Positions 18,650 through 27,853 of a DNA stretch of 64,000 bases are shown here, one piece after another (position 1 is the stretch's first letter; every line of letters begins with the position of its first letter). Source of the stretch: Bremerella sp. TYQ1 (GTDB taxonomy: Bacteria; Planctomycetota; Planctomycetia; Pirellulales; Pirellulaceae); NCBI RefSeq assembly GCF_020150455.1, contig NZ_CP083740.1, positions 6,531,001 through 6,595,000 on the forward strand, given 5' to 3'. Under the pieces are notes generated by a model that did no database searches, was not told the origin of the DNA, and was given only the letters and a program-made list of their open reading frames with translations. A program made the position numbers and the translations under genes.

Positions 18650-21370
18650 ATGTCTGATTCGCCCAAAGACTCTGATAGCCCCAAGCCTGAAGAAGACGAA
18701 CTCCAATCGTCGGCTAAGGGGCCTGCTGCAGAGGCTCGCGGAAGCGATTCGGCAACCGCAGACCACTTGCCAGATGGAAGGAATTATCTGGAAGAGCCGC
18801 CCACGGTGATTTCCACCAAAAAGGGGAGCGTCGCTGATTCGACCGGCAGGACTTACTCTCTGGCAGAATTGACGCTGGGGAAAGAACTCGTTGGGCAAAC
18901 ACTTGGGCATTTCCAACTGGACGCTTTCGTGGGCGCCGGGGGAATGGGGGCCGTGTTTCGCGGCCACGATACGCTCTTGGATCGTCAAGTCGCCGTGAAA
19001 GTACTTTCCGGCGAGCACAACACCAAAGAAGAAACGGTTCGTCGCTTTCGCAACGAAGCCCAAAGTGCGGCCCGCCTCGACCATCCGAACATCGCCAGGG
19101 TCTATTACGTCGGCGAGGACAAAGGGTGGAACTATATCGTTTTTGAGTTTATCGATGGCACGAACATCCGTGACGAGGTCGAACGTAGCGGGCCGCTCGA
19201 GATTGAGCTCGCCGTAAGTTATCTCGTTCAAGTTGCCGAAGCCTTGGACCACGCTTCGACTCGTGACGTGGTTCATCGAGATATCAAGCCGTCGAATATC
19301 CTTGTCGATGCTCAGCACCGAGCAAAGCTGGTCGATATGGGGCTTGCTCGTCTGCACCAAGTCAATTCACAAGACAGCGACCTGACAGCGTCCGGAATGA
19401 CGCTTGGAACATTTGACTACATTTCCCCAGAGCAAGCCCGCGACCCTCGTAGTGCAGACGTTCGAAGTGACTTGTACTCGTTGGGGTGCACCTTCTTCTT
19501 TATGCTGACAGGGCGACCGCCATTTCCGGAAGGGACTGTTCTTCAGAAGCTGCTGAGTCACAGTGGTGAAGAACCACCAGATCCTCGGGAATTTCGGCCA
19601 GAAGTCCCTGATGAAGTCGTACATATCTTAAGCCGTCTGATGGCTAAGAATCCGAACGATCGCTATCAAAAGCCTGGGGAACTGATTGCTGCGGCGCTGC
19701 TTCTTATCGATGAATTAAATCTTGCGTCGCCGCATGTCACGTCGGCTGTCTACGTTCCGACGACAGAAAATCGTAGTTCGCTAGTCGAACGACATTTGCC
19801 ATGGGTTATGCCGGCCATCATTCTGGTCGTTGTCGTTTTTGTTTTAGAGGCCATATGGTCGGCGCAAGATGATAGCCTGATTTCCGATCCAAGCTATTCC
19901 AGCGCGGCTAATATGCAGCCGATTATTCCCGAGAAGCAGCGGGTAACGTCGGAATCGGATTCGGCTGTCTCGAAGTCGGAAACCGGAAGTACAGTAAAGC
20001 CGATTGAAGATACCAAGCCGATGCCTGACAAGACGCCGGAAGTTGTCGACAATCTGGCGGCTCCGAAGGGCAATAGCGGTACGACTGCTTCTCCGGTCGT
20101 TCCTACAGAACCGATCGTTTCGACGCCGAAGCCAGTGGAACCTGCTGCGGTGGTTGCGAAAGAACCTGCACCACCGGCCGCACCCAACGTGGTAACCATT
20201 CCTGCCGATGCCAGTACGTTGTACGAAGCCATCACGATGGCACAAGCCGACCCGCTGCTTGATACGATCGAACTGCGTTATTCGGGAGAGCTCGGTGTCG
20301 AGCGACCGTTTGTGCTCGGTGACAAAAGCTTGACAGTCCGTGCGGCTCCGGGCTTCACGCCTTCGATTGTATTTCGACCGCAAGACATCGAGCCTTGGGA
20401 TCGAATGATCCTTTTGCGTTCTAACACGCTAACCCTTCAAAAAATTCAACTAAAGATTGTCTTGCCGCCGGTTTCAATGCGCGAGTGGTCGCTTTTCCAA
20501 CTGGAAAATGCGGAGCTTAAAATGGACAGCTGCCAGGTGACTGTGCAGCGCGACGACGAAACACTGATACCTGAATCGTTACGCCGGGCCACTGCCGTTA
20601 TCTCCACTCCTAGCACTACAGCGACTGATTCGACATCAACGAGCGTGCTCGGAAGTGCTCGTTACTGCATCGTTGATATCAGAAACTCGATGATCAAGGG
20701 CGAAGCAAGCTTGCTGCGAAGTAATGGGCAGCAGCCGCTTCGAGTTATTTGCGAAAATAGTTTGATCGCTCTGTCTGGCAACGTCCTTAGCTCCTATTCC
20801 GAGGCAGCAGTTGGTGCAATGAGTGGAATTGTTCAGATGCGACTGGAAGGATGCACGCTAGATACTGCCGGGAGCCTCATTCGACGCGAAGGGACAGTCC
20901 TCATTCCGCTGCGGACATGGATGCTCAACTGTGCCGTTGTCTGGGGAAAGACAACTCCGCTGCTCTTTCAAAGAACGACCAAAGATACCGTCGATGAAAT
21001 GAGCAAATCGATTGCTTTTACCTGTGAAGACAATGTCTACGCCCTGAGCAGCGCTACACGAGAGATGATTTTGTTGGAATCGACTTCCATGGGGGCAAGT
21101 TCCAAACGCTCGATCGATTTCTCGCAGTGGAAAATGATGTGGGACGATCTCTTTTCGGAGCCAAGCGAATCGATTTGGGCCAACCCCCTTCCCGCGATGA
21201 AAGCTTATTCCGCTCGCATTCCTGGCGACTATCGGTTGCTGGACGACTTGAGCGAGAATCCCGCGGTTCGCCCTGATGACAGGAACGCGGGGGTAGATTT
21301 CACAAAGCTTCTTTCTGGCGTGTCGCCCCTCTCTGGTGCCAGCGGTAATGATTCATCGGTCACAAATTGA
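18650..21370 (+). CDS. Membrane Ser/Thr protein kinase with large extracytoplasmic domain
   Basis: A 906-residue protein. The ATG at 18650 is preferred to the TTG one codon earlier. An acidic, Ser/Pro-rich N-tail (about 1-85) precedes the kinase domain (about 88-350): GAGGMGAVFRG loop near 95, AVKVL Lys, HRDIKPSN catalytic loop near 208, DMGLAR in place of the usual DFG, and SPEQARDPRSADVRSDLYSLG. One membrane helix lies about 383-405, then a Pro/Glu/Ser-rich linker to about 510. The last 390 residues form repeated short beta-strands (for example TLTLQKIQLKI, ELKMDSCQVTV) that look like a right-handed beta-helix. It is a Hanks-type receptor kinase; the outer domain may bind a ligand or polysaccharide. 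Confidence 0.9.
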   Translation: MSDSPKDSDSPKPEEDELQSSAKGPAAEARGSDSATADHLPDGRNYLEEPPTVISTKKGSVADSTGRTYSLAELTLGKELVGQTLGHFQLDAFVGAGGMGAVFRGHDTLLDRQVAVKVLSGEHNTKEETVRRFRNEAQSAARLDHPNIARVYYVGEDKGWNYIVFEFIDGTNIRDEVERSGPLEIELAVSYLVQVAEALDHASTRDVVHRDIKPSNILVDAQHRAKLVDMGLARLHQVNSQDSDLTASGMTLGTFDYISPEQARDPRSADVRSDLYSLGCTFFFMLTGRPPFPEGTVLQKLLSHSGEEPPDPREFRPEVPDEVVHILSRLMAKNPNDRYQKPGELIAAALLLIDELNLASPHVTSAVYVPTTENRSSLVERHLPWVMPAIILVVVVFVLEAIWSAQDDSLISDPSYSSAANMQPIIPEKQRVTSESDSAVSKSETGSTVKPIEDTKPMPDKTPEVVDNLAAPKGNSGTTASPVVPTEPIVSTPKPVEPAAVVAKEPAPPAAPNVVTIPADASTLYEAITMAQADPLLDTIELRYSGELGVERPFVLGDKSLTVRAAPGFTPSIVFRPQDIEPWDRMILLRSNTLTLQKIQLKIVLPPVSMREWSLFQLENAELKMDSCQVTVQRDDETLIPESLRRATAVISTPSTTATDSTSTSVLGSARYCIVDIRNSMIKGEASLLRSNGQQPLRVICENSLIALSGNVLSSYSEAAVGAMSGIVQMRLEGCTLDTAGSLIRREGTVLIPLRTWMLNCAVVWGKTTPLLFQRTTKDTVDEMSKSIAFTCEDNVYALSSATREMILLESTSMGASSKRSIDFSQWKMMWDDLFSEPSESIWANPLPAMKAYSARIPGDYRLLDDLSENPAVRPDDRNAGVDFTKLLSGVSPLSGASGNDSSVTN

Positions 21371-21394
21371 TCGGTACGTCTCTTACCGTTCAGG

Positions 21395-21424
21395 TTGTCC
21401 TTCAGCGGTCTACATGGCTAAAAT
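21395..21424 (+). promoter_or_regulatory. Possible sigma70-type promoter
   Basis: TTGTCC (21395-21400) and TAAAAT (21419-21424) are separated by 18 bases, about 40 bases before the peptide-binding protein gene. Matches are partial. Confidence 0.4.
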
Positions 21425-21467
21425 CGAACTTTCACACTAATCTCAGTTCGACAGCGTGAATTGCCGC

Positions 21468-23057
21468 ATGGAATTGTTGCGAATTTTCCGAATCAGTCTC
21501 AGTCTTGGCTTCCTGATCTTTCTCATCGGCTGTGGCAGTGGAGGTGGGCCTGCCGTCACCGATACGCTGATCTATGGCCGTGGCGGGGATGCAAACGCTC
21601 TGGACCCGATTCACACTGATATTGGTGAGTCGGTCAAGGTGATCGTGAACGTCTTCGAGCCGCTCGTGGCCTACGATGATGAAACGCTGGAGCTTGTACC
21701 TGGCGTGGCCGAGTCTTGGGAAACGAGTGACGACGGAAAAGAATGGACGTTCAAGCTTCGCCCCAATGTGAAGTTTCACGATGGCACTCCTTTGAATGCT
21801 GACGCCGTTGTCTTTACGTTCGAGCGAATTCTTGACCCTGATCATCCGCACGTCCATAGCAACATTATCCCGTACTATTCGAGCTATACCCAGATTGAGA
21901 AGATCGAGGCGATCGATGATCTGACCGTAAAATTTACTTTGAAACAGCCGCAAGCAACATTTCTGGCCAATATTGCGATGTACCCGTCGGGAATTGTCAG
22001 CCCAACAGCGGTGAAGAAGTATGGGGCTGACTTTACGCGAAATCCAGTCGGGTCAGGTCCGTTTCAGTTCGTGCATTGGAAACCGAAACAAGAGATCGTA
22101 CTTTCTCGTTTTGAAGACTACTGGGGAGAGCCTGCTGGCGTTTCTCGCGTCGTCTTTCTGCCAAGCGAAGAGAGCTCCATTCGCGTGACGCAGCTGAAAC
22201 GCAGCGAAATTCATATGGCGGATAACTTACCGCCGTCGGAGGTCGATGGCTTGGAAAAAGCTCCTGGGGTAATCGTGCAGTCGACTCCAGGGATCAACAT
22301 TGGTTATCTGACAATTCAAACGCAAAAGCCTCCGCTGGACAAAGCTAAAGTTCGACAGGCAATTTGTTATGCCATCGACGGCGAAAGACTGATTGAAGTT
22401 GCCTATTCGGGACATGCTCAAAATGCAAAGTCGATGGTCCCGCCGACGCTATGGGGACACAATACCGAACTGCCCGAGCGAAAACATGACGTCGAAAAGG
22501 CAAAACAACTTCTGCAGGAAGCATCTGAAGAGTATGGCTTTAACTTGCCTTTAAAGTTAGAGCTTTTCGTCATGGATCAGCCGCGGCCATATATGCAGCA
22601 GCCTCGTCAGACGGCGATCTTTATCAAGGATGAGTTGGAAAAAGTTGGCTTCCAAATTGAAATCATCACGAACGATATTGGGCAGCATTTTCAACGTATG
22701 ACACGTGGCGAGCATCAATTGGGGCTAAGTGGTTGGAGCGCCGACATTGCTGATCCTCATAATTTTCTGCATACGCTCCTGCATTCCGACAACATTAACG
22801 AGATTGGCGGGAACAATCTGAGCCAGTACAAAAATGCCGAAGTGGATAAGCTTCTCGATGAGGCTCAGTTCGAGCTCGATACCGACAAACGAGCCAAGCT
22901 CTACGAACAGGCTCAGCAGTTGATATTTGAAGATGCTCCTGTCCTTCCGCTGGTGCATGTGCCGGTGCGTATAGCCCAACGCGACTTTGTGAAAGGCTAT
23001 CACTTACACCCCTCTTCCCAAGTTCGTCTTAAGTCGGCGCGGATTGCGGAGCAATAA
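21468..23057 (+). CDS. Peptide/nickel ABC transporter substrate-binding lipoprotein
   Basis: A 529-residue SBP_bac_5 (DppA/OppA-like) protein. ATG 21468 is chosen; a GTG at 21456 is also possible. The N-terminus is a lipoprotein signal ending in LIGCGSGG, so the mature protein should be tethered in the periplasm. Family hallmarks: NVFEPLVAYDDETLELVPGVAESWETSDDGKEW, LRPNVKFHDGTPLNADAVVFTFERI, and VGSGPFQFVHWKPKQEI. It should capture short peptides or similar solutes and deliver them to the permeases encoded immediately downstream (2-base gap). No ATPase gene follows in this operon. Confidence 0.92.
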   Translation: MELLRIFRISLSLGFLIFLIGCGSGGGPAVTDTLIYGRGGDANALDPIHTDIGESVKVIVNVFEPLVAYDDETLELVPGVAESWETSDDGKEWTFKLRPNVKFHDGTPLNADAVVFTFERILDPDHPHVHSNIIPYYSSYTQIEKIEAIDDLTVKFTLKQPQATFLANIAMYPSGIVSPTAVKKYGADFTRNPVGSGPFQFVHWKPKQEIVLSRFEDYWGEPAGVSRVVFLPSEESSIRVTQLKRSEIHMADNLPPSEVDGLEKAPGVIVQSTPGINIGYLTIQTQKPPLDKAKVRQAICYAIDGERLIEVAYSGHAQNAKSMVPPTLWGHNTELPERKHDVEKAKQLLQEASEEYGFNLPLKLELFVMDQPRPYMQQPRQTAIFIKDELEKVGFQIEIITNDIGQHFQRMTRGEHQLGLSGWSADIADPHNFLHTLLHSDNINEIGGNNLSQYKNAEVDKLLDEAQFELDTDKRAKLYEQAQQLIFEDAPVLPLVHVPVRIAQRDFVKGYHLHPSSQVRLKSARIAEQ

Positions 23058-23059
23058 CT

Positions 23060-24064
23060 GTGTGGGCAATGCTTCTTAAGCGGCTTGCTCAAGCAGTCGT
23101 CACCATGTTTATTGCGGTGATCGCCATCTTTCTGGCGGTCCGCGCGCTTCCTGCCAATCCGGTGATCGCCCAATTCGGACAACATGCGGTTCCCGAAAAG
23201 ATTGAAAAAGAAATGGAAGAACGAGGTTGGAACAAACCTCTCTGGCAGCAAACGCTGAGCTTCGTTGGGCAACTCGGAAGTGGAGATCTCGGTGAATCGT
23301 TTGCGCGCCCTGGCGAAAAAATCAGTTCGCGATTGAGTCAGGCAATTCCAGCCACACTTGAGCTGACGTTTGCGGCAATGATGCTGGCGATTCCGTTGGG
23401 GATCTTTATCGGAACGCTCGCTGCTTTGTGGCGAGGTGCTTGGCCAGATTGGATTTCTATGGCATTGGCCCTGCTGGGAGTTAGCGTTCCCGTGTTCTTT
23501 CTGGCGATTTGCCTGATCGCCGCATTTCCAGCGATGCCCAGTGGTCTGCGTCTTCCGCCGGGTACGTTTCATAACCTACGGACGGAGTTTTACTTCTTCG
23601 AGTCCTTGCTGACTGGCAACTGGCAGTTGGCTGCCATGAGTGCGCGTCATTTGATTTTGCCTGCGATTGCCCTGTCGACAATTCCACTGGCCGTCATATC
23701 ACGAATTACACGAAACAGCATGCTTGAAGTACTCGACTCGGACTATCTAAGAACGGCAAGAGCCAAGGGGGCAAGCCTGACGCGAATGATCGCGCGACAT
23801 GCGTTTCCAAATGCTTCGCTATCGGTGTTGAATATTGTCGGATTTCAATTCGGCATGCTTTTGTCAGGAGCGATACTGACGGAAACCGTTTTTAATTGGC
23901 CCGGTCTCGGACGCTACGTTGTCGATGCAATACGCGACTACGACTACTCGGTCGTCCAAGCGTGTGCCCTGGTGATGGCTGCTATTTTTGTCACGCTGAA
24001 TTTGACGCTTGATGTTTTGTTTCTCTTTCTCGATCCACGTTTGCGTGACCGGGGGCAAGCGTGA
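23060..24064 (+). CDS. Peptide ABC transporter permease, DppB-like
   Basis: A 334-residue inner-membrane permease with about six helices. The start is GTG 23060, two bases after the previous stop; ATG 23069 is an alternative. The N-terminal helix (LLKRLAQAVVTMFIAVIAIFLAVRALPANPV) and the EAA loop region (DYLRTARAKGASLTRMIARHAFPNA) are diagnostic of DppB/OppB. It forms a heterodimeric channel with the next gene product, whose GTG start overlaps this stop by four bases, indicating translational coupling. Confidence 0.92.
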   Translation: MWAMLLKRLAQAVVTMFIAVIAIFLAVRALPANPVIAQFGQHAVPEKIEKEMEERGWNKPLWQQTLSFVGQLGSGDLGESFARPGEKISSRLSQAIPATLELTFAAMMLAIPLGIFIGTLAALWRGAWPDWISMALALLGVSVPVFFLAICLIAAFPAMPSGLRLPPGTFHNLRTEFYFFESLLTGNWQLAAMSARHLILPAIALSTIPLAVISRITRNSMLEVLDSDYLRTARAKGASLTRMIARHAFPNASLSVLNIVGFQFGMLLSGAILTETVFNWPGLGRYVVDAIRDYDYSVVQACALVMAAIFVTLNLTLDVLFLFLDPRLRDRGQA

Positions 24065-24918
24065 GTACTGCTTCTGTAGATCTGCCCTCTAGGCCTTCAC
24101 TTGGCCACCGCATGCTAAAAGTGCCAGGTTTGTGGATTGGGGGAGGTTTGATTTTTCTCTTTCTTTTCAGTGCCATCTTCGCGGACGTCATCGCGCCTTA
24201 CGGTCCTGATCAACGTGATGGGCAAAATCAGTTACCTAGTTCGAAGCACCTGCTTGGAACGGATTCAAATGAGAAAGATGTTCTTACGCGTGTGCTGCAT
24301 GGATCGCGGTTGTCGCTCCTAGCGAGCATTACTTCTATTAGTTGTGCGGTAGTGATCGGAGTTGGACTGGGCGTATTGGCCGGGTACCGTGGCGGGCGAA
24401 CCGATATGTTTGTCATGCGGCTGATCGATATCTGGCTTTCGTTTCCAAGCTTGCTGATTGCTTTTTTAGTAATTGCGGCACTGCGGCCTGGCTGGACGGC
24501 GGTCATTATGGCGGTAGCGCTGATAAATGTTCCTGTCTTCGCTCGACAGATTCGTGCAGAGATGCTTTCGCTGAAACATGCGGCATATGTCGAGGCCGCG
24601 ATTGCCGCTGGGGCGAATCCGTTTTACCTGGTTACGTTTGTGTTTCTACCAGCGGTGAGCGGTACCATCTGGGTACTTGCTACGTTAGGGCTTGGGCATG
24701 CAATTTTGGAAGTTGCCGGACTTTCTTTCCTGGGGATTGCCGGCGATCCTTCGCACGCTGAGTGGGGGGCCATGTTGGTTGAAGCGAAAGAATATCTTCA
24801 CGTTACCATATGGCCGGCACTTGCTCCGGGGATCGCAATTTCGTTAACCATCCTCGGGTTCAATCTCTTCGGCGATGGGCTGAAGGAACTGCTTAGCCGA
24901 CGATCAAGAAGTTTTTGA
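24061..24918 (+). CDS. Peptide ABC transporter permease, DppC-like
   Basis: A 285-residue permease. It starts with GTG in a GTGA overlap with the upstream stop. The sequence has the DppC N-terminal pattern (PGLWIGGGLIFLFLFSAIFADVIAPYGPD), HLLGTDSNEKDVLTRVLHGSRLSL, and the EAA loop (YVEAAIAAGANPFYLVTFVFLPA). Together with the two upstream genes it makes a periplasmic binding protein and channel. The DppD/DppF-type ATPases that would energise it are missing here: the next gene is an unrelated small exported protein about 300 bases downstream. They are presumably encoded elsewhere or shared with another system. Confidence 0.92.
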   Translation: MSTASVDLPSRPSLGHRMLKVPGLWIGGGLIFLFLFSAIFADVIAPYGPDQRDGQNQLPSSKHLLGTDSNEKDVLTRVLHGSRLSLLASITSISCAVVIGVGLGVLAGYRGGRTDMFVMRLIDIWLSFPSLLIAFLVIAALRPGWTAVIMAVALINVPVFARQIRAEMLSLKHAAYVEAAIAAGANPFYLVTFVFLPAVSGTIWVLATLGLGHAILEVAGLSFLGIAGDPSHAEWGAMLVEAKEYLHVTIWPALAPGIAISLTILGFNLFGDGLKELLSRRSRSF

Positions 24919-25068
24919 CGATTGTCTACGCTAGCGTCGATTGCGGAAATGCTAGAGAAAATCGAACTGATCAAGTCTCGATTGCGTAAGAATCGATGAA
25001 AATTTGGCAAGAATCTACGTGTAAGTTCGTTGTTTCCGTGCGAAACTATTATTCCCGATCAGGCTTGC

Positions 25069-25097
25069 TTGACACGTTAATCTTGGCAAGCTTAACT
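25069..25097 (+). promoter_or_regulatory. Possible promoter overlapping an inverted repeat
   Basis: A perfect TTGACA (25069-25074) with a weak TTAACT 17 bases later. The -35 lies between the half-sites of an imperfect inverted repeat (AGGCTTGC at 25061, GCAAGCTT at 25086), which could be an operator. The next gene starts at 25216. Confidence 0.4.
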
Positions 25098-25215
25098 AGA
25101 AGGGTAGCTTAGGGTCTACAAAACCACCATCTTCCCGCCGTCGACTATCCCACCTGCGACGGTTACAAACCTTTTGGATGCCACGGCGGGGATACTTTGC
25201 TTGGAGAGACGATTA

Positions 25216-25641
25216 ATGAAGAAACTCGCGTTGTGTCTGGTGGCTGTCGTTGCTGCCTCCTCGTTCTATGCTCCTTCCGCATTTGCGATTAAGCCATTCC
25301 AAGACGCTTTCTACGAAAAGTACAACATCACGGAACCGACGACCGATTCCGAAAAGGCATTGGCTGAAGTTGTCAAAGAAGCGAAGTGCAATCTTTGCCA
25401 CGGCGGCAAGAGCAAGAAGATTCGCAACGAGTACGGTGTTGCTCTTGGTAAGCTTTTGGATAAGTCTGACTACAGCACCAAGCGTCGCAAAGAAGAGCCA
25501 GAAAAGGTTCAAGAAGAGTTGTTTGCCGCTCTCGACAAAGTTGCTGAAGAAAAGTCAAAGTCGGGCGATACGTTCGGCGAAAAGATCAAAGCCGGCAAGT
25601 TGCCTGCTGCTGAAGGCACCGACGTCGAAGTCGAAGATTAG
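25216..25641 (+). CDS. Small exported CxxCH protein
   Basis: A 141-residue protein with a clear signal peptide (MKKLALCLVAVVAASSFYAPSAFA) and GGAGA 9 bases before the ATG. The mature part holds one CNLCHGG motif (Cys58, Cys61, His62), which is the covalent haem c site of cytochromes, inside a very lysine- and glutamate-rich, helical sequence ending in an acidic tail. No second domain is recognised. It could be a small periplasmic monohaem cytochrome; a distal Met ligand is not obvious since the sequence after the motif has no clearly placed Met. It stands alone, followed by a strong terminator. Confidence 0.75.
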   Translation: MKKLALCLVAVVAASSFYAPSAFAIKPFQDAFYEKYNITEPTTDSEKALAEVVKEAKCNLCHGGKSKKIRNEYGVALGKLLDKSDYSTKRRKEEPEKVQEELFAALDKVAEEKSKSGDTFGEKIKAGKLPAAEGTDVEVED

Positions 25642-25664
25642 TCTTCAAGCGATCTCATGACAAA

Positions 25665-25699
25665 CAAAAAAGCCCTGCTCGATGAGCAGGGCTTTTTTT
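25665..25699 (+). terminator. Rho-independent, bidirectional terminator
   Basis: Perfect stem AAAAAAGCCCTGCTC/GAGCAGGGCTTTTTT with a 3-base loop between the convergent genes ending at 25641 and 25720. Confidence 0.92.
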
Positions 25700-25719
25700 A
25701 TGGTTCACAGGCGACGGAA

Positions 25720-26658
25720 CTACTTTACTCGGATCCGAATTGTCGTCTCGAACGATTCGCCCCCTGGCAAAACCCGGAGCCCACCATCGTATCCTTGGCG
25801 ACGCAATTGGAAGGCGTCAGGGATACATGTATACGGTTCAATACAAAACGCTTCACGATGACCAGGATTGTATAGCACCACAGAATCAAACTGGTCGTCG
25901 AATTGTTGTTCGATCGTTTTCCCTGACTTAGGATCGTGAATGGATGTCGTGCAGATACCATCTTCGAATTCTAGACCACCAAAGCCGTTGTCGAACTGAG
26001 TGTCTTTGAACAGCATGGGATCAAATGGATCTGAGTCTCGGTTGAATTGATTCCCACTGGCGAGTTGATCTTTGAATTCCCACGAGAATGTGAAGGGGAC
26101 GACAATCTCACACGCATCAGCTGAATCGCCACCGATGGGGACATTGAAGTAAGGATGCGTTCCGAGGCCAAAAGGCAGCGGTTTGGACGATGGGTTTTCA
26201 ACGCGATAACTTCCCGTCAACGTGTTGCCGGAGATCTCGTAGCTGGCTTGAATTTTGAAGTCGGCTGGCCACTGCTCTAGCAGCGTGGCGTCATCTTCCG
26301 AGGCTTGAAACTCAGCACTGATCTTCGACGCTGTTTGCTCGGTGACTCGCCATGCACGGTTGAGCACAAACCCATGAATTGCATTACCGCGGCCATCTCC
26401 TTCAGGAATGGTAAACTCGCGATCTTCCCAGATTAGTTTGGTGCCTTTGATGCGGCCAGGGAACGGAAAGAGCAGGGGGATGCCGCTGCTGGATGGGCGT
26501 GCGGTACCAGCGACAAAGTCGTCGGCAGCCCAAAGAACGTCGACGTTCTCTCCATCAACATTGGCAACAAACTGAAAGCAGTTGAAGCCAAAACCTGGGA
26601 CGATTTTTGCAAACGAGCCAGTCGCCTCGTCACGAATTTCAACGACTTCCAATCCCAT
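25720..26658 (-). CDS. Aldose 1-epimerase family protein
   Basis: A 312-residue galactose-mutarotase-like protein, a family that interconverts the alpha and beta anomers of hexoses. Family marks are SGIPLLFPFPGRI, NAIHGFVLNRAW with the first catalytic-site His, GLGTHPYFNVP with the second, and a conserved Glu near the end (EAFCIEPYTCIPDAFQL). The beta-sandwich pattern spans the whole length and no signal peptide is seen, so it should be cytoplasmic. The sugar is not determined. It may be transcribed with the upstream membrane protein gene, 69 bases away on the same strand. Confidence 0.85.
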   Translation of the reverse strand: MGLEVVEIRDEATGSFAKIVPGFGFNCFQFVANVDGENVDVLWAADDFVAGTARPSSSGIPLLFPFPGRIKGTKLIWEDREFTIPEGDGRGNAIHGFVLNRAWRVTEQTASKISAEFQASEDDATLLEQWPADFKIQASYEISGNTLTGSYRVENPSSKPLPFGLGTHPYFNVPIGGDSADACEIVVPFTFSWEFKDQLASGNQFNRDSDPFDPMLFKDTQFDNGFGGLEFEDGICTTSIHDPKSGKTIEQQFDDQFDSVVLYNPGHREAFCIEPYTCIPDAFQLRRQGYDGGLRVLPGGESFETTIRIRVK

Positions 26659-26727
26659 GGGAGCTACTTCAATGTTAGGTGAGTAAAAAGCGACAAGGTG
26701 TGAAGTTAGAACCTCGGTTCGCGACGG

Positions 26728-27648
26728 CTACTCAACCCGACTCAAAAGCATGGTGGCGGTCATCAGCAAAATGGTACCTCCGAGTGCCGCAAACGCCTGG
26801 AACGCTTTCTTGCGATTCTGATCAAAAAACGCAAGTCCGGCCAAAAGATGCATCAGCCAGAACGCCAGACCTAAGCTCGCGACAAACATCAAGGTACACA
26901 CGAGGTCTCCGCCCATCAAACGCGATTGCTGAACGGAATTCAAGGTGGTTGTCAGCACAAATCCTACAGGAATTTGAAGCAGTGTAGGAATCAGGGCGAT
27001 TGTGAAGGCTGCTCCTGCCGTTGAATTTCGATGCGGTTCCGATAGCGAACGCAAACAAAACAGCCCCGTGATCAGGCCGCTGACTGCGAACGAGGCAAAC
27101 CAGAAATGGATTGTAAACCAAATGACTTGGCCTTCGACGAGTAACGAACGAAACTCGCCAGAATCGACAGGAGGTTCGACTTCCACTTCCCCCCGAGCGA
27201 TGAGCCCCAAAATGGTGAAAAGCGTAGGAAAGTGGTACAGCAGATTCGTCGCAGACAAAATAGCCAGAAAACGCGATAGAAATCGCTGCCATCGACTTTC
27301 GCGTTTGCCAAACTTCCACCACGCTAAAAAGCCGGCCGTGCAGACGATGGAAAAGCCGATTTCCCAAAAGCCATAGGTCACTTTCGACTGCCAGAGGCCG
27401 TCCAGGGCATCAAAATAGCTCGGCGTCCCCTCGGCCCATATGAGCAGCCCTTGGATCACTCCCATGCCGATCCCCAGAATCAGGGCGGCAATCGACCACC
27501 AGCCGATCTTTTGTCCGACAGAGGCGATTTCAGGGCTTTTCACGCGTGTTGAACGAGCATCGAGCCATGTTGCGATTAGTGGCCCCACAGAAGCGAGATT
27601 CATAAGAATCAAGTGGATCGATAGCGTTATGATCCTCAAGTAGATCAA
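26728..27648 (-). CDS. Multi-pass membrane protein of unknown function
   Basis: About 306 residues with some eight hydrophobic helices. No ATG opens the gene; TTG 27648 is preferred because AGGAG lies 6 bases upstream, while TTG 27654 directly abuts that site. Histidines sit in helix 1 (LSIHLILMNLASVGPLIATW), in TNLLYHFPTLF and in VIWFTIHFWFASF, giving the look of a haem b or quinone protein. The order of helices and His positions recalls the protein encoded at 1141-2241, but identity is low. Function is unknown. Confidence 0.65.
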   Translation of the reverse strand: MIYLRIITLSIHLILMNLASVGPLIATWLDARSTRVKSPEIASVGQKIGWWSIAALILGIGMGVIQGLLIWAEGTPSYFDALDGLWQSKVTYGFWEIGFSIVCTAGFLAWWKFGKRESRWQRFLSRFLAILSATNLLYHFPTLFTILGLIARGEVEVEPPVDSGEFRSLLVEGQVIWFTIHFWFASFAVSGLITGLFCLRSLSEPHRNSTAGAAFTIALIPTLLQIPVGFVLTTTLNSVQQSRLMGGDLVCTLMFVASLGLAFWLMHLLAGLAFFDQNRKKAFQAFAALGGTILLMTATMLLSRVE

Positions 27649-27812
27649 GGACAACTCCTCAGTCGGCGGGGATTTCAGGCATTGGATGCCATTTTATAGT
27701 CGGTCGATACTTGTTGAGATGGGCACGAAAATAAGCTGATCCACGCTTTCACCCGAAGATTTGGGCCCGCTATGACAAAAAATCAAAAGAATCGTATCGT
27801 TAGGGGGTCATG

Positions 27813-27841
27813 TTGACGAATCGAAAGCCCGATTGTTAAAT
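27813..27841 (+). promoter_or_regulatory. Promoter of tRNA-Val
   Basis: TTGACG (27813-27818) and TTAAAT (27836-27841) are spaced by 17 bases, and the tRNA begins 13 bases after the -10 element. Confidence 0.65.
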
Positions 27842-27853
27842 TGTGAGATTCCC

